In this document: in pieces, positions 35,613 through 44,541 of the stretch
Numbering within the stretch: position 1 is the first letter of the stretch
Layout: every line of letters begins with the position of its first letter
Source: CACPJA01 sp964629335
GTDB lineage: Bacteria > Pseudomonadota > Gammaproteobacteria > Steroidobacterales > UBA11654
Assembly (NCBI GenBank): GCA_964629335.1
Contig: CAZVRH010000001.1
Span: forward strand, 24,563 to 88,562
Reading direction: 5' to 3'
Length of the DNA stretch: 64,000 nucleotides
The notes under the pieces: model-generated
Seen by the model: the letters and a program-made list of their open reading frames with translations, nothing else
What the model was told of the DNA's origin: nothing
Databases searched by the model: none
Position numbers and translations under genes: made by a program

Positions 35613-36976
35613 AATTATCTATAAAAGTTCTAATTCTAACAACAACCTTGACCTGCAATCCGGCATTGAGTTCAGAGACTTACTTGGAACTAGGGACATC
35701 GATACTTTCGGATTTAGTGGCTATTGAGTCGACTGCCGATATGGGCCTTGCAACCGAGGTTAGTAGACTTTCAAAAACAATTCTTCTGAAGAATGGGTTT
35801 AATAATGATGACCTTAAAGTTACTGGACCAACGGAGTCTTCTCGAGGCTTATATGCAGTATATAAAGGTAAATCTTCAATAAAACCCATTCTGGTTATGG
35901 CCCATATTGATGTGGTTCCTGCGGTAAAAAATTCATGGGATACCGATCCTTTTAAATTAGAAGAAATTGATGGCTTTCTTCACGGCAGAGGCGCCAGTGA
36001 CAATAAGGGTGGTGCTGCGGCATTGTTGACGACTTTTATACGCCTTAGAAAAGAAGGGTTTGTGCCTGAGAATGATATTATTATGCTGTTAACTGGCGAT
36101 GAAGAAACCGGTATGGATAGTATCAGATATTTTCGCGATAACTTTGAGTCTGTAAAACTCGCCTCTTTCGCGTTTAATTCTGACGGTGGCTTTATTACCG
36201 GAACCATGGAAAACCCTGAAGCATTCAGATTACAATCAGCTGAAAAAGTATACATGACGGTGAACATGACCACTTCAAATCGTGGAGGCCATAGCTCAAT
36301 TCCAAGACCAGATAATGCTATTTATGAATTAGCTGATGCAATCAAGAAAATAGAAGCATATAAATTTCCAATTAGCTTAAATGAAACCACAAGAGCCACC
36401 CTTGAATTTGCTTTAAATGAAGCTCAAGGAAGTGTTAAAGGTGAAATCAAGGCTATTCTTCAAGGAGACACAGAAACTGAGTTTGATATCGTTAATAATA
36501 ATTCAGAAATCAATGCTATTTTGAGAACCACCTGTGTGGCAACCCAGCTTGAAGCTGGGCATGCAGAGAATGCCTTACCGGTCTCTGCAACTGCAACTGT
36601 AAATTGCAGAATATTGCCTCACGAGGATCCTAAAGAAATTTTCTCAACACTGCAAACACTGGTGGGCAATAAGGTTAAAGTGTCTTCTGTTTCAGACTTT
36701 CAGAAAAGCCCTGTGTCTCCAATTACCCCCGAAATACAACAAATTATTGGTCAAGCTATTGGCAAGGTTTTCCCTAATATGCCGCTGGTTCCAACCATGT
36801 CTTCAGGGGCAACTGATGCTCTTCATCTAAGGAGTATTGGAATCCCTGTTTACGGGACCAGCGCCATGATGACTGATCCCACTGGGTATAGGGGTCATGG
36901 CCTAAATGAACGAATAGAAATTACTGCTTATAAAGCATCGCTTGATTTTTGGTATGGAATTATGAAACAGTTATAA
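35609..36976 (+). CDS. Exported M20-family metallopeptidase
   Basis: Predicted di-zinc carboxypeptidase or aminoacylase in the periplasm. The 455 aa start with a signal peptide (cut near NPALSS). Metal and catalytic residues are visible: His in MAHIDVVPA, Asp in GRGASDNKGG, Glu-Glu in TGDEETGMDS, Asp in NSDGG and a final His in RGHGLNERI. A lid/dimerisation domain with GGHSSIPRPDNA fills the middle. It lies between a hydrolase and a GST in one operon, suggesting uptake and turnover of a peptide or N-acyl compound. Confidence 0.92.
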   Translation: MKLSIKVLILTTTLTCNPALSSETYLELGTSILSDLVAIESTADMGLATEVSRLSKTILLKNGFNNDDLKVTGPTESSRGLYAVYKGKSSIKPILVMAHIDVVPAVKNSWDTDPFKLEEIDGFLHGRGASDNKGGAAALLTTFIRLRKEGFVPENDIIMLLTGDEETGMDSIRYFRDNFESVKLASFAFNSDGGFITGTMENPEAFRLQSAEKVYMTVNMTTSNRGGHSSIPRPDNAIYELADAIKKIEAYKFPISLNETTRATLEFALNEAQGSVKGEIKAILQGDTETEFDIVNNNSEINAILRTTCVATQLEAGHAENALPVSATATVNCRILPHEDPKEIFSTLQTLVGNKVKVSSVSDFQKSPVSPITPEIQQIIGQAIGKVFPNMPLVPTMSSGATDALHLRSIGIPVYGTSAMMTDPTGYRGHGLNERIEITAYKASLDFWYGIMKQL

Positions 36977-36979
36977 GTA

Positions 36980-37645
36980 ATGAATGATATAAAAATATAC
37001 AGTTTCGACAAGTGTCCTTTCGCTCAAAGAACCAGAATGGTTTTGATTGAGAAGGGTCTTGATTTTGAATTAATTGAAATTGATGTTTATCAAAAGCCTG
37101 AATGGTTCCATGAAATTTCACCTTATGGAAAAGTCCCGGTGATTGTCCATGAGGGACAGACAATATTTGAATCAGCAATCATTAATGAATATTTAGAGGA
37201 AAGGTATCCAGAGGTTGCTCTAATGCCTTTGGATCATTATCAAAGAGCACGAGCAAGAATCTGGATGGATTACTGTTCAAATTATTATTTACCGGCATGC
37301 ACGAGGTTGCTCCGTGACCATAAAAATGAGGAACTTCAGGAACAAAATCTAAAGAGAATTAGGGACCGATTGCTTTACATTGAAAAGGAATGTTTCGAAA
37401 AAAATGAGGACGGTGTTTTCTGGATGGGTAATCAAATAACTTTGGTTGACTTACATTACGCACCTTTCTTTGAGCGCTTTAGTGCCTACGAACACTTATT
37501 TGATGCTAAGTGGCCTGATGAGTGTATAAACATAAGATCTTGGTGGGATGCTATGCAAGAAAGACAAAGTTATTTGGAAACTTTCTTACCGACCGAGTCT
37601 CATATAGAAACCTACTCGGAGATGATGCAGAGAATAGCTTCCTAA
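36980..37645 (+). CDS. Glutathione S-transferase family protein
   Basis: The 221 aa have a thioredoxin-like N-terminus with CPFAQRTRMVL (an active-site Cys as in omega-class GSTs), the glutathione-binding YGKVPVIVHEG and IFESAIINEYL, then an all-helical C-terminal domain. The substrate is unknown; stress-protein (SspA-like) roles are also possible. It starts 3 bp after the M20 gene. The stop overlaps the convergent permease stop in a shared CTAA. Confidence 0.88.
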   Translation: MNDIKIYSFDKCPFAQRTRMVLIEKGLDFELIEIDVYQKPEWFHEISPYGKVPVIVHEGQTIFESAIINEYLEERYPEVALMPLDHYQRARARIWMDYCSNYYLPACTRLLRDHKNEELQEQNLKRIRDRLLYIEKECFEKNEDGVFWMGNQITLVDLHYAPFFERFSAYEHLFDAKWPDECINIRSWWDAMQERQSYLETFLPTESHIETYSEMMQRIAS

Positions 37646-38844
37646 TCGGTTCTCAAAGCTTCAATGGGATCAAGTTGGGCTGCCGATCTTGCCGGAAGAT
37701 AGCCAGCAACCAACCCGATAAATAGTGAAATCAGAATTGCATAGAGGATATATTCCCAAGCAATTGCAATTGGCATATCTGGATACACGGTAAGGGCTAA
37801 ATTAACCGCTAGAAATCCTATAGATAAACCTAAGATTGCACCTAAGATCGCTAGAAAAATAGATTCCAACAAGAACACATCTTGGATTCTTCTTCTGGAT
37901 GCTCCGATCGCTCTTAACACCCCTATCTCAGACGTTCTCTCATTCACTGCAACCGTCATAATTGTAAAGATGCCTACTCCTCCAACTAAAAGTGAGATGC
38001 CCCCAAAAGCAGCAACGGTAAATTTTAGCCATTTCATAATTTCATCCAAAGACTCTAACATGTCTGCTTGCGTGGTAATGGTTGTGTCGTCACCGCCGTG
38101 ACGACTAATTAATAATCGTTTTACGGAAGCCACGGCTTCATCGGCAGTAACGTTATCTTTATGAATCACATCAATTTCTTGAAAGCCATTTCTATTAAAC
38201 ATTGTGTTAAATTTAGCAATCGGAATATAAACAGCATCATCAAGATCCATACCTAAAAAATCACCCTTTGAAGGCAGCACGCCTATGACACGGAATCGAG
38301 TCGAATTCACGCGAATAGTTAATCCCAATGGATTTTTTTCACCAAATAATTCTTCTTTCATTTTTGGACCTAAAACTACATACGATCTCGGTGTCTTGGG
38401 GTTATCATCAGGAAGATATTCACCAACCATTTTGCCTTCTGAGCCAACAATAATATCGTAGTCGGAGCCTGTGCCTACAACCATCGATCGTCGCATCCGA
38501 GTGTCGCTTTCAATTTCGCCACTACCACCAGACACAGGAACCACGACGTCAATAGTCGAGAGCCTTTCGAGCGCTTCTGCGTCTTCAAACGATAACGGTC
38601 TTACCGTTCCAAAGACACCTATCGGTGCTCCCATTGTTTGTTCTTTTCCAGGTTGAATAGCAATAATGTTGCTACCGAATTGAGTAAATTGTGAGACGAT
38701 GTAGTCTTGTAAGCCTTGGCCTAAGCTGGTTAAAAAAATTACACACACAACTCCCACAGCAATCCCAAGAGAAGTGAGAAAACTCCTCATTTTCTGAGAA
38801 ATCACTGAATAGGATGAGAAAATAAAAATGTCTTTAATCTTCAT
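37642..38844 (-). CDS. ABC transporter permease, MacB/FtsX type (second)
   Basis: The 400 aa show one N-terminal helix (FLTSLGIAVGVVCVIFL), a large periplasmic MacB-core domain (about 50-275), and three C-terminal helices after GISLLVGGVGIFTIM, with the conserved RTSEIGVLRAIGA coupling segment and LDPIEALRTD end. It transmits ATPase motion to the periplasm in mechanotransduction-type exporters. It is last in the four-gene operon, one bp from the first permease. Confidence 0.93.
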   Translation of the reverse strand: MKIKDIFIFSSYSVISQKMRSFLTSLGIAVGVVCVIFLTSLGQGLQDYIVSQFTQFGSNIIAIQPGKEQTMGAPIGVFGTVRPLSFEDAEALERLSTIDVVVPVSGGSGEIESDTRMRRSMVVGTGSDYDIIVGSEGKMVGEYLPDDNPKTPRSYVVLGPKMKEELFGEKNPLGLTIRVNSTRFRVIGVLPSKGDFLGMDLDDAVYIPIAKFNTMFNRNGFQEIDVIHKDNVTADEAVASVKRLLISRHGGDDTTITTQADMLESLDEIMKWLKFTVAAFGGISLLVGGVGIFTIMTVAVNERTSEIGVLRAIGASRRRIQDVFLLESIFLAILGAILGLSIGFLAVNLALTVYPDMPIAIAWEYILYAILISLFIGLVAGYLPARSAAQLDPIEALRTD

Positions 38845-38845
38845 G

Positions 38846-40060
38846 TCATTTGTTCCCAGACAACGCTATCACCGGATCAAGCTTAGCGGCCCTTCTCGCG
38901 GGCAGTAAGCCAAAAACAACGCCTGAAACTAAAGCCACAAAAAGAGAAACAAACGATGCCCACAGTGGAGGCAGAAAATTAAAAGTAGGAAAAGCTACTT
39001 TTAGAATCTGAGTAACAGTGTGCCCCAAAACTAATCCCAATATTGCTCCTGATCCAGATAAAATAATTGCCTCGGTAATAAATAAGTGGTTTATCTGGTT
39101 ATTTTTAGCCCCGATGGCTTTCAGTAAACCAATTTCTGCTTGTCGTTGTGATACAGCAACCAACATCACATTCATAATAAGAATACCAGCTACAAATAAG
39201 CTGATGGAAGCAATAGAACCCAAAGCCATGGTTAAAACATTAAAGATGTTATCAAAAGACTTCATGACTGCATCTTGTCTGATTACAGTAATATCCTCCT
39301 TGCCCTGATGCCGTTTTTTGATAATTCTTATGATGTCTTTTTTAATCTGCTCCATCTCCCAAGTGCTTCTGGCTTCAATCCCAATTCTAAATAATGAAGG
39401 CCGGTTAAATAAGGCAGTGGCTAGACTAACTGGCATTACAACTACCTTTTGAGCATCAATGCCTACAGCTCTTCCTTCTGTGCCAATAATACCGGTAACA
39501 CGACATCGTCTATCCCCGACTCTCAGCCATTGACCAATAGCTTTGTTTTTACCAAACAGCTCAGACTCTACTTCCTTGCCAATTACACAAACTGGGGGTG
39601 AACGATCCAATGTGACTCCTGGCAGAAAATTACCAGATGCCATTTCCCATTTTCTAACTGCTAAAAAAGAAGGGGTCGAACCGATTATCGGTACCGTTCG
39701 TTCTAAACCATTGAATTGAGCAGGGGTTTCACCAATGACAATGGGTGCGATATTTTTGATTGCCTCAATTTGTCTTAAACTAATAGCGTCTTCAATCGTC
39801 AGGTCTCTTGGTGCAACACCGGCTAAATCCACGGGTGAAGATCCTCCTGAAGTTTCATTTTTGCCGGGCATAACAATCAGTAGATTGGTGCCCATATCTC
39901 TAAATTCACCCGTGATATAATCCCGAGCACCTTCGCCTACTGCGGTTAATAGAATGACAGCCATCACTCCGATGGAAGTTGCAATAAGTAACATGAGCGT
40001 CCTCAATGGATATCGAACCAGGGTGCTAAAGGCTAAAAATATAAGATCATAAAAACGCAT
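38846..40060 (-). CDS. ABC transporter permease, MacB/FtsX type (first)
   Basis: The 404 aa have the same topology as the next gene: N-terminal helix (LRTLMLLIATSIGVMAV), a periplasmic domain, and three C-terminal helices with RQAEIGLLKAIGA and LDPVIALSG. The two permeases resemble each other and likely form a heterodimer. It starts 2 bp after the ATPase stop. Confidence 0.93.
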   Translation of the reverse strand: MRFYDLIFLAFSTLVRYPLRTLMLLIATSIGVMAVILLTAVGEGARDYITGEFRDMGTNLLIVMPGKNETSGGSSPVDLAGVAPRDLTIEDAISLRQIEAIKNIAPIVIGETPAQFNGLERTVPIIGSTPSFLAVRKWEMASGNFLPGVTLDRSPPVCVIGKEVESELFGKNKAIGQWLRVGDRRCRVTGIIGTEGRAVGIDAQKVVVMPVSLATALFNRPSLFRIGIEARSTWEMEQIKKDIIRIIKKRHQGKEDITVIRQDAVMKSFDNIFNVLTMALGSIASISLFVAGILIMNVMLVAVSQRQAEIGLLKAIGAKNNQINHLFITEAIILSGSGAILGLVLGHTVTQILKVAFPTFNFLPPLWASFVSLFVALVSGVVFGLLPARRAAKLDPVIALSGNK

Positions 40061-40062
40061 AG

Positions 40063-40737
40063 TTAGTTCTTTTTATCGTTAATAATTTTACCGTCTAGGA
40101 GCTCAATTAATCGATCTGAACGTGCTCCCATCTCTGCATCATGAGTAACCACCACAAGAGTTAACCCACCTTGATTGAGTTCTTCTATTAATCTGATAAT
40201 TTCTTTACTCGAGGCTGAATCTAGATTTCCAGTGGGTTCATCCGCCAATAATACATCGGGCTCCATAACAATGGATCTGGCTATAGCAACACGCTGCCTT
40301 TGACCTCCAGAAAGCTGTTCTGGTCGATGATCTGATCTATCGGTTAAACTCACTCTAGCCAATGCATTGTCCACCTTTTCCTGTCTTTCTTTAGGGCTTA
40401 ATCCTGACAAAACCATTGGCATTTCAACATTTTCTGCAGCGGTTAATCTGGGAATTAAATGAAACGATTGAAAAACAAACCCTATTTTTGTAGATCGAAT
40501 ATGAGCCATTTCATCATCATTCATCTTCGATGTATTAATTCCGGATAAAATATAATCCCCAGAGGTTGGGGTATCTAACAACCCCAGGATGTTCAATAGT
40601 GTCGATTTCCCAGAGCCAGACACACCCATGATTGACACATATTCTTTTTGATTGATGACTAAGTCAACTTCGTCTAAGGCACGAACTATCTGGTTGCCCA
40701 CTTCAAAATGTCGGCATAAATTATCTAGGCTAATCAT
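40063..40737 (-). CDS. ABC transporter ATP-binding protein, MacB/LolD type
   Basis: The 224 aa contain Walker A GVSGSGKST, Q-loop GFVFQSFHL, signature LSGGQRQRVAIARS, Walker B DVLLADEPTGNLD and switch His in VVTHD. It powers the two FtsX-type permeases encoded downstream. The adaptor upstream makes an efflux system more likely than LolCDE lipoprotein sorting. Confidence 0.96.
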   Translation of the reverse strand: MISLDNLCRHFEVGNQIVRALDEVDLVINQKEYVSIMGVSGSGKSTLLNILGLLDTPTSGDYILSGINTSKMNDDEMAHIRSTKIGFVFQSFHLIPRLTAAENVEMPMVLSGLSPKERQEKVDNALARVSLTDRSDHRPEQLSGGQRQRVAIARSIVMEPDVLLADEPTGNLDSASSKEIIRLIEELNQGGLTLVVVTHDAEMGARSDRLIELLDGKIINDKKN

Positions 40738-40751
40738 TGATCAATGATATC

Positions 40752-41909
40752 TTATCCGATTTCTATCTCGACAGAGTTAGTCTCACTGACATCGTCCTGG
40801 TCTTGGTCTTTTTTTGTTTCTTCAATATTGACTTTAACGCCGTCTTCAAGTCCTTTCCTGTCAATGGATAGAACAATTTGATCATCAATGCTAAGACCGC
40901 TTAATACTTCGGTAAGCTGCCAATTCGAAAGACCAACTTCAATTTCTTTTGCAGAGATAGTTCCATCTGAATTAATAAGATAAACAGAGTTACCGCTCAT
41001 TACTGCCTGAGAGGGAATACTCAAGGTTTCTTCAGATGTATCAATGACAATTGTAATATCAGCACTATAACCAGGAAGGAGAAATTCTTGAGGATTATCA
41101 AAAACAGCTTCAATTTCAACCGTTCTTGCCTGTTTTTCCAAATCAAGAACATAGGGAGCAACTCGTCTTACTGTTGATGGAAATTCTTTTTGTCCAAAAG
41201 CATCCATAGTAATTCTTGATTTCAAACCAGCAACCACTTCGGGGGCGTCGATTTCATCAATCGGAGCTTTGATATAAATACAGGTGTTATCTATGAGGTC
41301 TAGAGTTGGTTTGGTGGCAACACCCACGGGTGAGGGTGTAACGTATTCGCCCAATTCACCTTCAATTTCAGCCACAATCCCACCGAATGGTGCAATCAGT
41401 TGGGTCCTCTCTAGTGAAGCCTTAGAAACCTCCACTTGTGCTTTTGCAGCATTGCATGCAGCGAGCCCAGACTCAGCATTGGTCACTGCTGCTTCTTTGG
41501 CTTCCTCTGAAGCAAGCCCTTTAGCAAACAGTTCATTGGTTCTATCGGCATCTCGTTGGGCTTTAGCAGAAATGATACAGGTCTGCTCAGCGCTTCTCTC
41601 AGCAGCTTTGACTCTCGCCTTGGTTTCTTTATTCCAGAGTTCTAAGAGTATCTGATCTTTTTCAACCATATCCCCTTCTTCCACTGCCAGTGTTGCAATC
41701 TGCCCTCCCATGGCAGGTGACATTTTTGATCGTCTACAGGCATCAATCGTCCCAGCTCTAGTGTTGGAGACTGTTTGTTCTACGGTTTTAATTTCTGGTT
41801 TAACAGCAAGCACTTTGATTGCCTCTTCAGCTCCGTCGTAAAAGAAGCTTGAAACAACCAAGAGCAGAATAACAACTGCTATAATTTTTTTGTTTCTGTC
41901 GATCTTCAT
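40752..41909 (-). CDS. Periplasmic adaptor (MacA/HlyD-type membrane fusion protein)
   Basis: The 385 aa have an N-terminal membrane anchor (IIAVVILLLVVSSFF), split lipoyl halves around VEEGDMVEKDQILLELWN and LIAPFGGIVAEI, a Glu/Ala-rich helical hairpin between them (about 110-165), and a beta-barrel domain with GYSADITIVI. It bridges the inner-membrane pump to an outer-membrane channel. No TolC-type gene lies nearby. It is first in the exporter operon. Confidence 0.92.
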   Translation of the reverse strand: MKIDRNKKIIAVVILLLVVSSFFYDGAEEAIKVLAVKPEIKTVEQTVSNTRAGTIDACRRSKMSPAMGGQIATLAVEEGDMVEKDQILLELWNKETKARVKAAERSAEQTCIISAKAQRDADRTNELFAKGLASEEAKEAAVTNAESGLAACNAAKAQVEVSKASLERTQLIAPFGGIVAEIEGELGEYVTPSPVGVATKPTLDLIDNTCIYIKAPIDEIDAPEVVAGLKSRITMDAFGQKEFPSTVRRVAPYVLDLEKQARTVEIEAVFDNPQEFLLPGYSADITIVIDTSEETLSIPSQAVMSGNSVYLINSDGTISAKEIEVGLSNWQLTEVLSGLSIDDQIVLSIDRKGLEDGVKVNIEETKKDQDQDDVSETNSVEIEIG

Positions 41910-42056
41910 AAATAATTTCGAACAATTGTATACACTTCAGGAAAGAAAGCCATTCTAAGATACAATTAGTTACACCAAAAGAGCATAAAGCTAAACCTCA
42001 TTGTTTCTTCATAATCTAGTGATATATTCTCCTTATACCCTTAAAAGGATTTGTTT

Positions 42057-42503
42057 ATGAAATATTTATCTATAATCTCGAAAAATATTTTTACTGCTTG
42101 GTTCTCCTTCTATATTGGTATTAGAGTCTATATAGTTTTCTCTCTTTTCATTATTTCTATTTCTGGCTGTGTCGTTAATAGTTCTAGCTCAATACTTGAA
42201 GGCTCAAAACCTATTATCGATACCAAAGGTGTAAATATGTCGCAGTATGAAATTGATCTTGAAGAATGCTCAAGCTTTTCTGAAGATATATCAACGGGAA
42301 AAAGTATTGCTAAAGGGGCTGCAACGGGTGCAGCTGTTGGTGCAGTCATAGAAGCCATCACTGAGGATGCAAGGTCAAGGCGAGATGCCATAGAAGTCGG
42401 TGCTGTAACCGGCGGAGCAAAATCAGGCATCAGAGCGGTTAGAGAAAAAGAACAAATTCTAAAACGTTGTTTAAGAGGACGCGGATATAAAGTTCTAAAC
42501 TAA
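42057..42503 (+). CDS. Glycine-zipper lipoprotein, unknown function
   Basis: From ATG at 42057 (AGGA 7 nt upstream) it is 148 aa. The N-terminus has two hydrophobic stretches, the second ending in a lipobox-like SISGC (about residue 38), which is a long signal region. The body has CSSFSED, a glycine/alanine zipper (GAATGAAVGAVIEA, then GAVTGGAKSG) that could pack in a membrane, and the end RCLRGRGYKVLN seen in many such small envelope proteins. No function is known to me. Confidence 0.75.
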   Translation: MKYLSIISKNIFTAWFSFYIGIRVYIVFSLFIISISGCVVNSSSSILEGSKPIIDTKGVNMSQYEIDLEECSSFSEDISTGKSIAKGAATGAAVGAVIEAITEDARSRRDAIEVGAVTGGAKSGIRAVREKEQILKRCLRGRGYKVLN

Positions 42504-43076
42504 TTACGTGGATGGATTAAAAGCAACACCGCAACCGCCGTGTCCACAATACCCGTCGGGGTTTTTTGCTAAATACTGCTGGTGATAATCTTCTGCATAA
42601 TAAAAGGTTTGAGTCTGCAGAACTTCTGTGACAATCCTGCCATAACCAGCATCCGTTAAACTGGATTGATATTGTTCTTTTGATGTTTCAATCAATTCAA
42701 GCGTTCTTTGGTCAGGGTAAAAAACTGCTGAGCGATATTGGCTTCCAACATCACTACCCTGCCTCATATACTGTGTTGGATCGTGCCCTTCCCAAAACAC
42801 TTTTAGTAATTTCTCTGTAGAAATCTGCTCAGGTTGATAAACAACTGAAACAACCTCTGCATGACCTGTGGTACCAGAGCATACCTCGCGATAAGTTGGC
42901 TTATCCTTGGTTCCACCACTGTAGCCAACGCTGGTGATATGCACACCTTCCAATTGCCAGAATACTTTTTCAGGTCCCCAAAAACATCCCATGCCCACTA
43001 TTAATTCTAAACAGCCATCGGGAAAGGGAGCGTGCATATTATTCCCGTTTACAAAATGTGTTTTTGAGATTTCCAT
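42504..43076 (-). CDS. msrA: Peptide-methionine (S)-S-oxide reductase MsrA
   Basis: Reduces the S-epimer of methionine sulfoxide in proteins. Catalytic Cys sits in GMGCFWGPEKVF, followed by GYSGGTKDKPTYREVCSGTTGHAE and DYHQQYLAKNP. C-terminal cysteines in GYCGHGGCG serve as resolving residues. From ATG at 43076 it is 190 aa; a TTG at 43112 would add 12. No signal peptide, so cytoplasmic; it complements periplasmic MsrPQ at 46.8-48.4 kb. Its stop abuts the glycine-zipper gene stop. Confidence 0.97.
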   Translation of the reverse strand: MEISKTHFVNGNNMHAPFPDGCLELIVGMGCFWGPEKVFWQLEGVHITSVGYSGGTKDKPTYREVCSGTTGHAEVVSVVYQPEQISTEKLLKVFWEGHDPTQYMRQGSDVGSQYRSAVFYPDQRTLELIETSKEQYQSSLTDAGYGRIVTEVLQTQTFYYAEDYHQQYLAKNPDGYCGHGGCGVAFNPST

Positions 43077-43175
43077 CTTTGAATTTTTATTATCACTTTG
43101 TCGTAAAAACAAACAAATATGATAAATTAATAATTAACTAACTTAAAGCTAATCAAGGAATGAGAAGAAAATACA

Positions 43176-44537
43176 ATGCATAGAACTGCGGTTTATTTGA
43201 CAGGACTCATAATTGTTGTCTCATTCTTGATTCCGGTTGGATCAAACGATATAGATTCAACTGAGAAACTGAAAGAAAGAAAAAATTTCCAGCAGGATTT
43301 CCTAGAGCTGTATGATGCTGAGCGATTTCAGCAAAGTATCCTACCAGCCAAACAAGTTGTTTCTCTCACTGAAGAAATCTATGGTGAGAAAAGCTTTAAA
43401 CTGATAACGCCTCTTAATAATCTTGCAAGTGCCTACTTCATGATTGAGGATTTTGAAAATGCCCAATCTTTATTCCTCAAATGTATTGACTTAATTGAAG
43501 TCAATCAAAATATTATTTCCCCAGAATTAATAGAACCCCTGTATGGTTTCGGTTTAACCCTGAATCGATTTGGACAATACGAGGAAGCCATTGATATTCT
43601 GGAACGAGCTCTCAGAATTAATCATGTCAATCAAGGGTTCCACAATCTCGCTCAACTCAAAATTCATGACACATTGACTGAAAGCTTCATTGGTACTAAG
43701 GATTTTAAACAAGCCAATCACCACCAAACGTTTCAAGTTTATGTGCACAAACAACACCACGGAGTAAACAATTCAAATGTGGATGAGTCCCTTATAAAAT
43801 TGGCTAATTGGTATAAACGAACTGGCCAAGTTTTTCTGGAAAGAGAAATTCATAATGAACTCTTGAAGAGGCGTGAACTTCAAGATTCTGCAGACATCAA
43901 AGCCCTTATTGAAACATATAAAAATATTTCTTTTTCTCATCGTAGAGAAGCCATTGATCTATATAAAAGTTTAAACCCACTCAAAAAAGCTTTGGAAGTT
44001 ATCGAATCAACAGAGAATCCAGATTTAAGAATGAAGTTCGAGGTGTTGTTAGATTTGGGAGATACTTACACCAGTTTTGGAAGAGTTCAATCCGGTGTAA
44101 AAGCTTACAAAGACTGTTGGGCCATTATTGAAGAAGATGAAAACATGAAGGATCTTATTACAGAACGCTTCTCACAACCTGTGAAGGTTCGTAACATTTT
44201 AATTCCTAACACCTATCCAGTCCCAGAAAATATAGATGAAAACAATTCTTATCAAAAAGGCTATATTTCTCTGCGTTATGACATTGGAATTGATGGCAAG
44301 ACAGAGAATATTAATATTATAGAAGCGGACCCAAAAGATTTGATTGATCGAGTTGCCGTATCAGTCATCAAAAACACAATTTATAGGCCTGTATATATTG
44401 ATGCTGAAGCTCAAGAATCAACAGGGATTAACTTTAGACATGAATACAACTACCCCGCTCAAGATGAGTCAGAGAAGAAACCTCAAAACACACCTGAAAA
44501 TATAGAAGACAAACCCTTAGAAAATCCGATTGCTTAA
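43176..44537 (+). CDS. TPR protein with TonB-like C-terminal domain
   Basis: The 453 aa have an N-terminal hydrophobic signal or anchor (about 5-22), several tetratricopeptide-like helical pairs (about 65-330; LNNLASAYFMIEDFENAQSLF is clearest), and a C-terminal domain (about 335-430) resembling TonB: GYISLRYDIGIDGKTENI, VAVSVIKNTIYRPV. A Pro/Glu-rich tail ends it. Such proteins are periplasmic; TonB-type energy transduction is uncertain because no ExbBD is nearby. Function unknown. Confidence 0.7.
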   Translation: MHRTAVYLTGLIIVVSFLIPVGSNDIDSTEKLKERKNFQQDFLELYDAERFQQSILPAKQVVSLTEEIYGEKSFKLITPLNNLASAYFMIEDFENAQSLFLKCIDLIEVNQNIISPELIEPLYGFGLTLNRFGQYEEAIDILERALRINHVNQGFHNLAQLKIHDTLTESFIGTKDFKQANHHQTFQVYVHKQHHGVNNSNVDESLIKLANWYKRTGQVFLEREIHNELLKRRELQDSADIKALIETYKNISFSHRREAIDLYKSLNPLKKALEVIESTENPDLRMKFEVLLDLGDTYTSFGRVQSGVKAYKDCWAIIEEDENMKDLITERFSQPVKVRNILIPNTYPVPENIDENNSYQKGYISLRYDIGIDGKTENINIIEADPKDLIDRVAVSVIKNTIYRPVYIDAEAQESTGINFRHEYNYPAQDESEKKPQNTPENIEDKPLENPIA

Positions 44538-44541
44538 ATTT

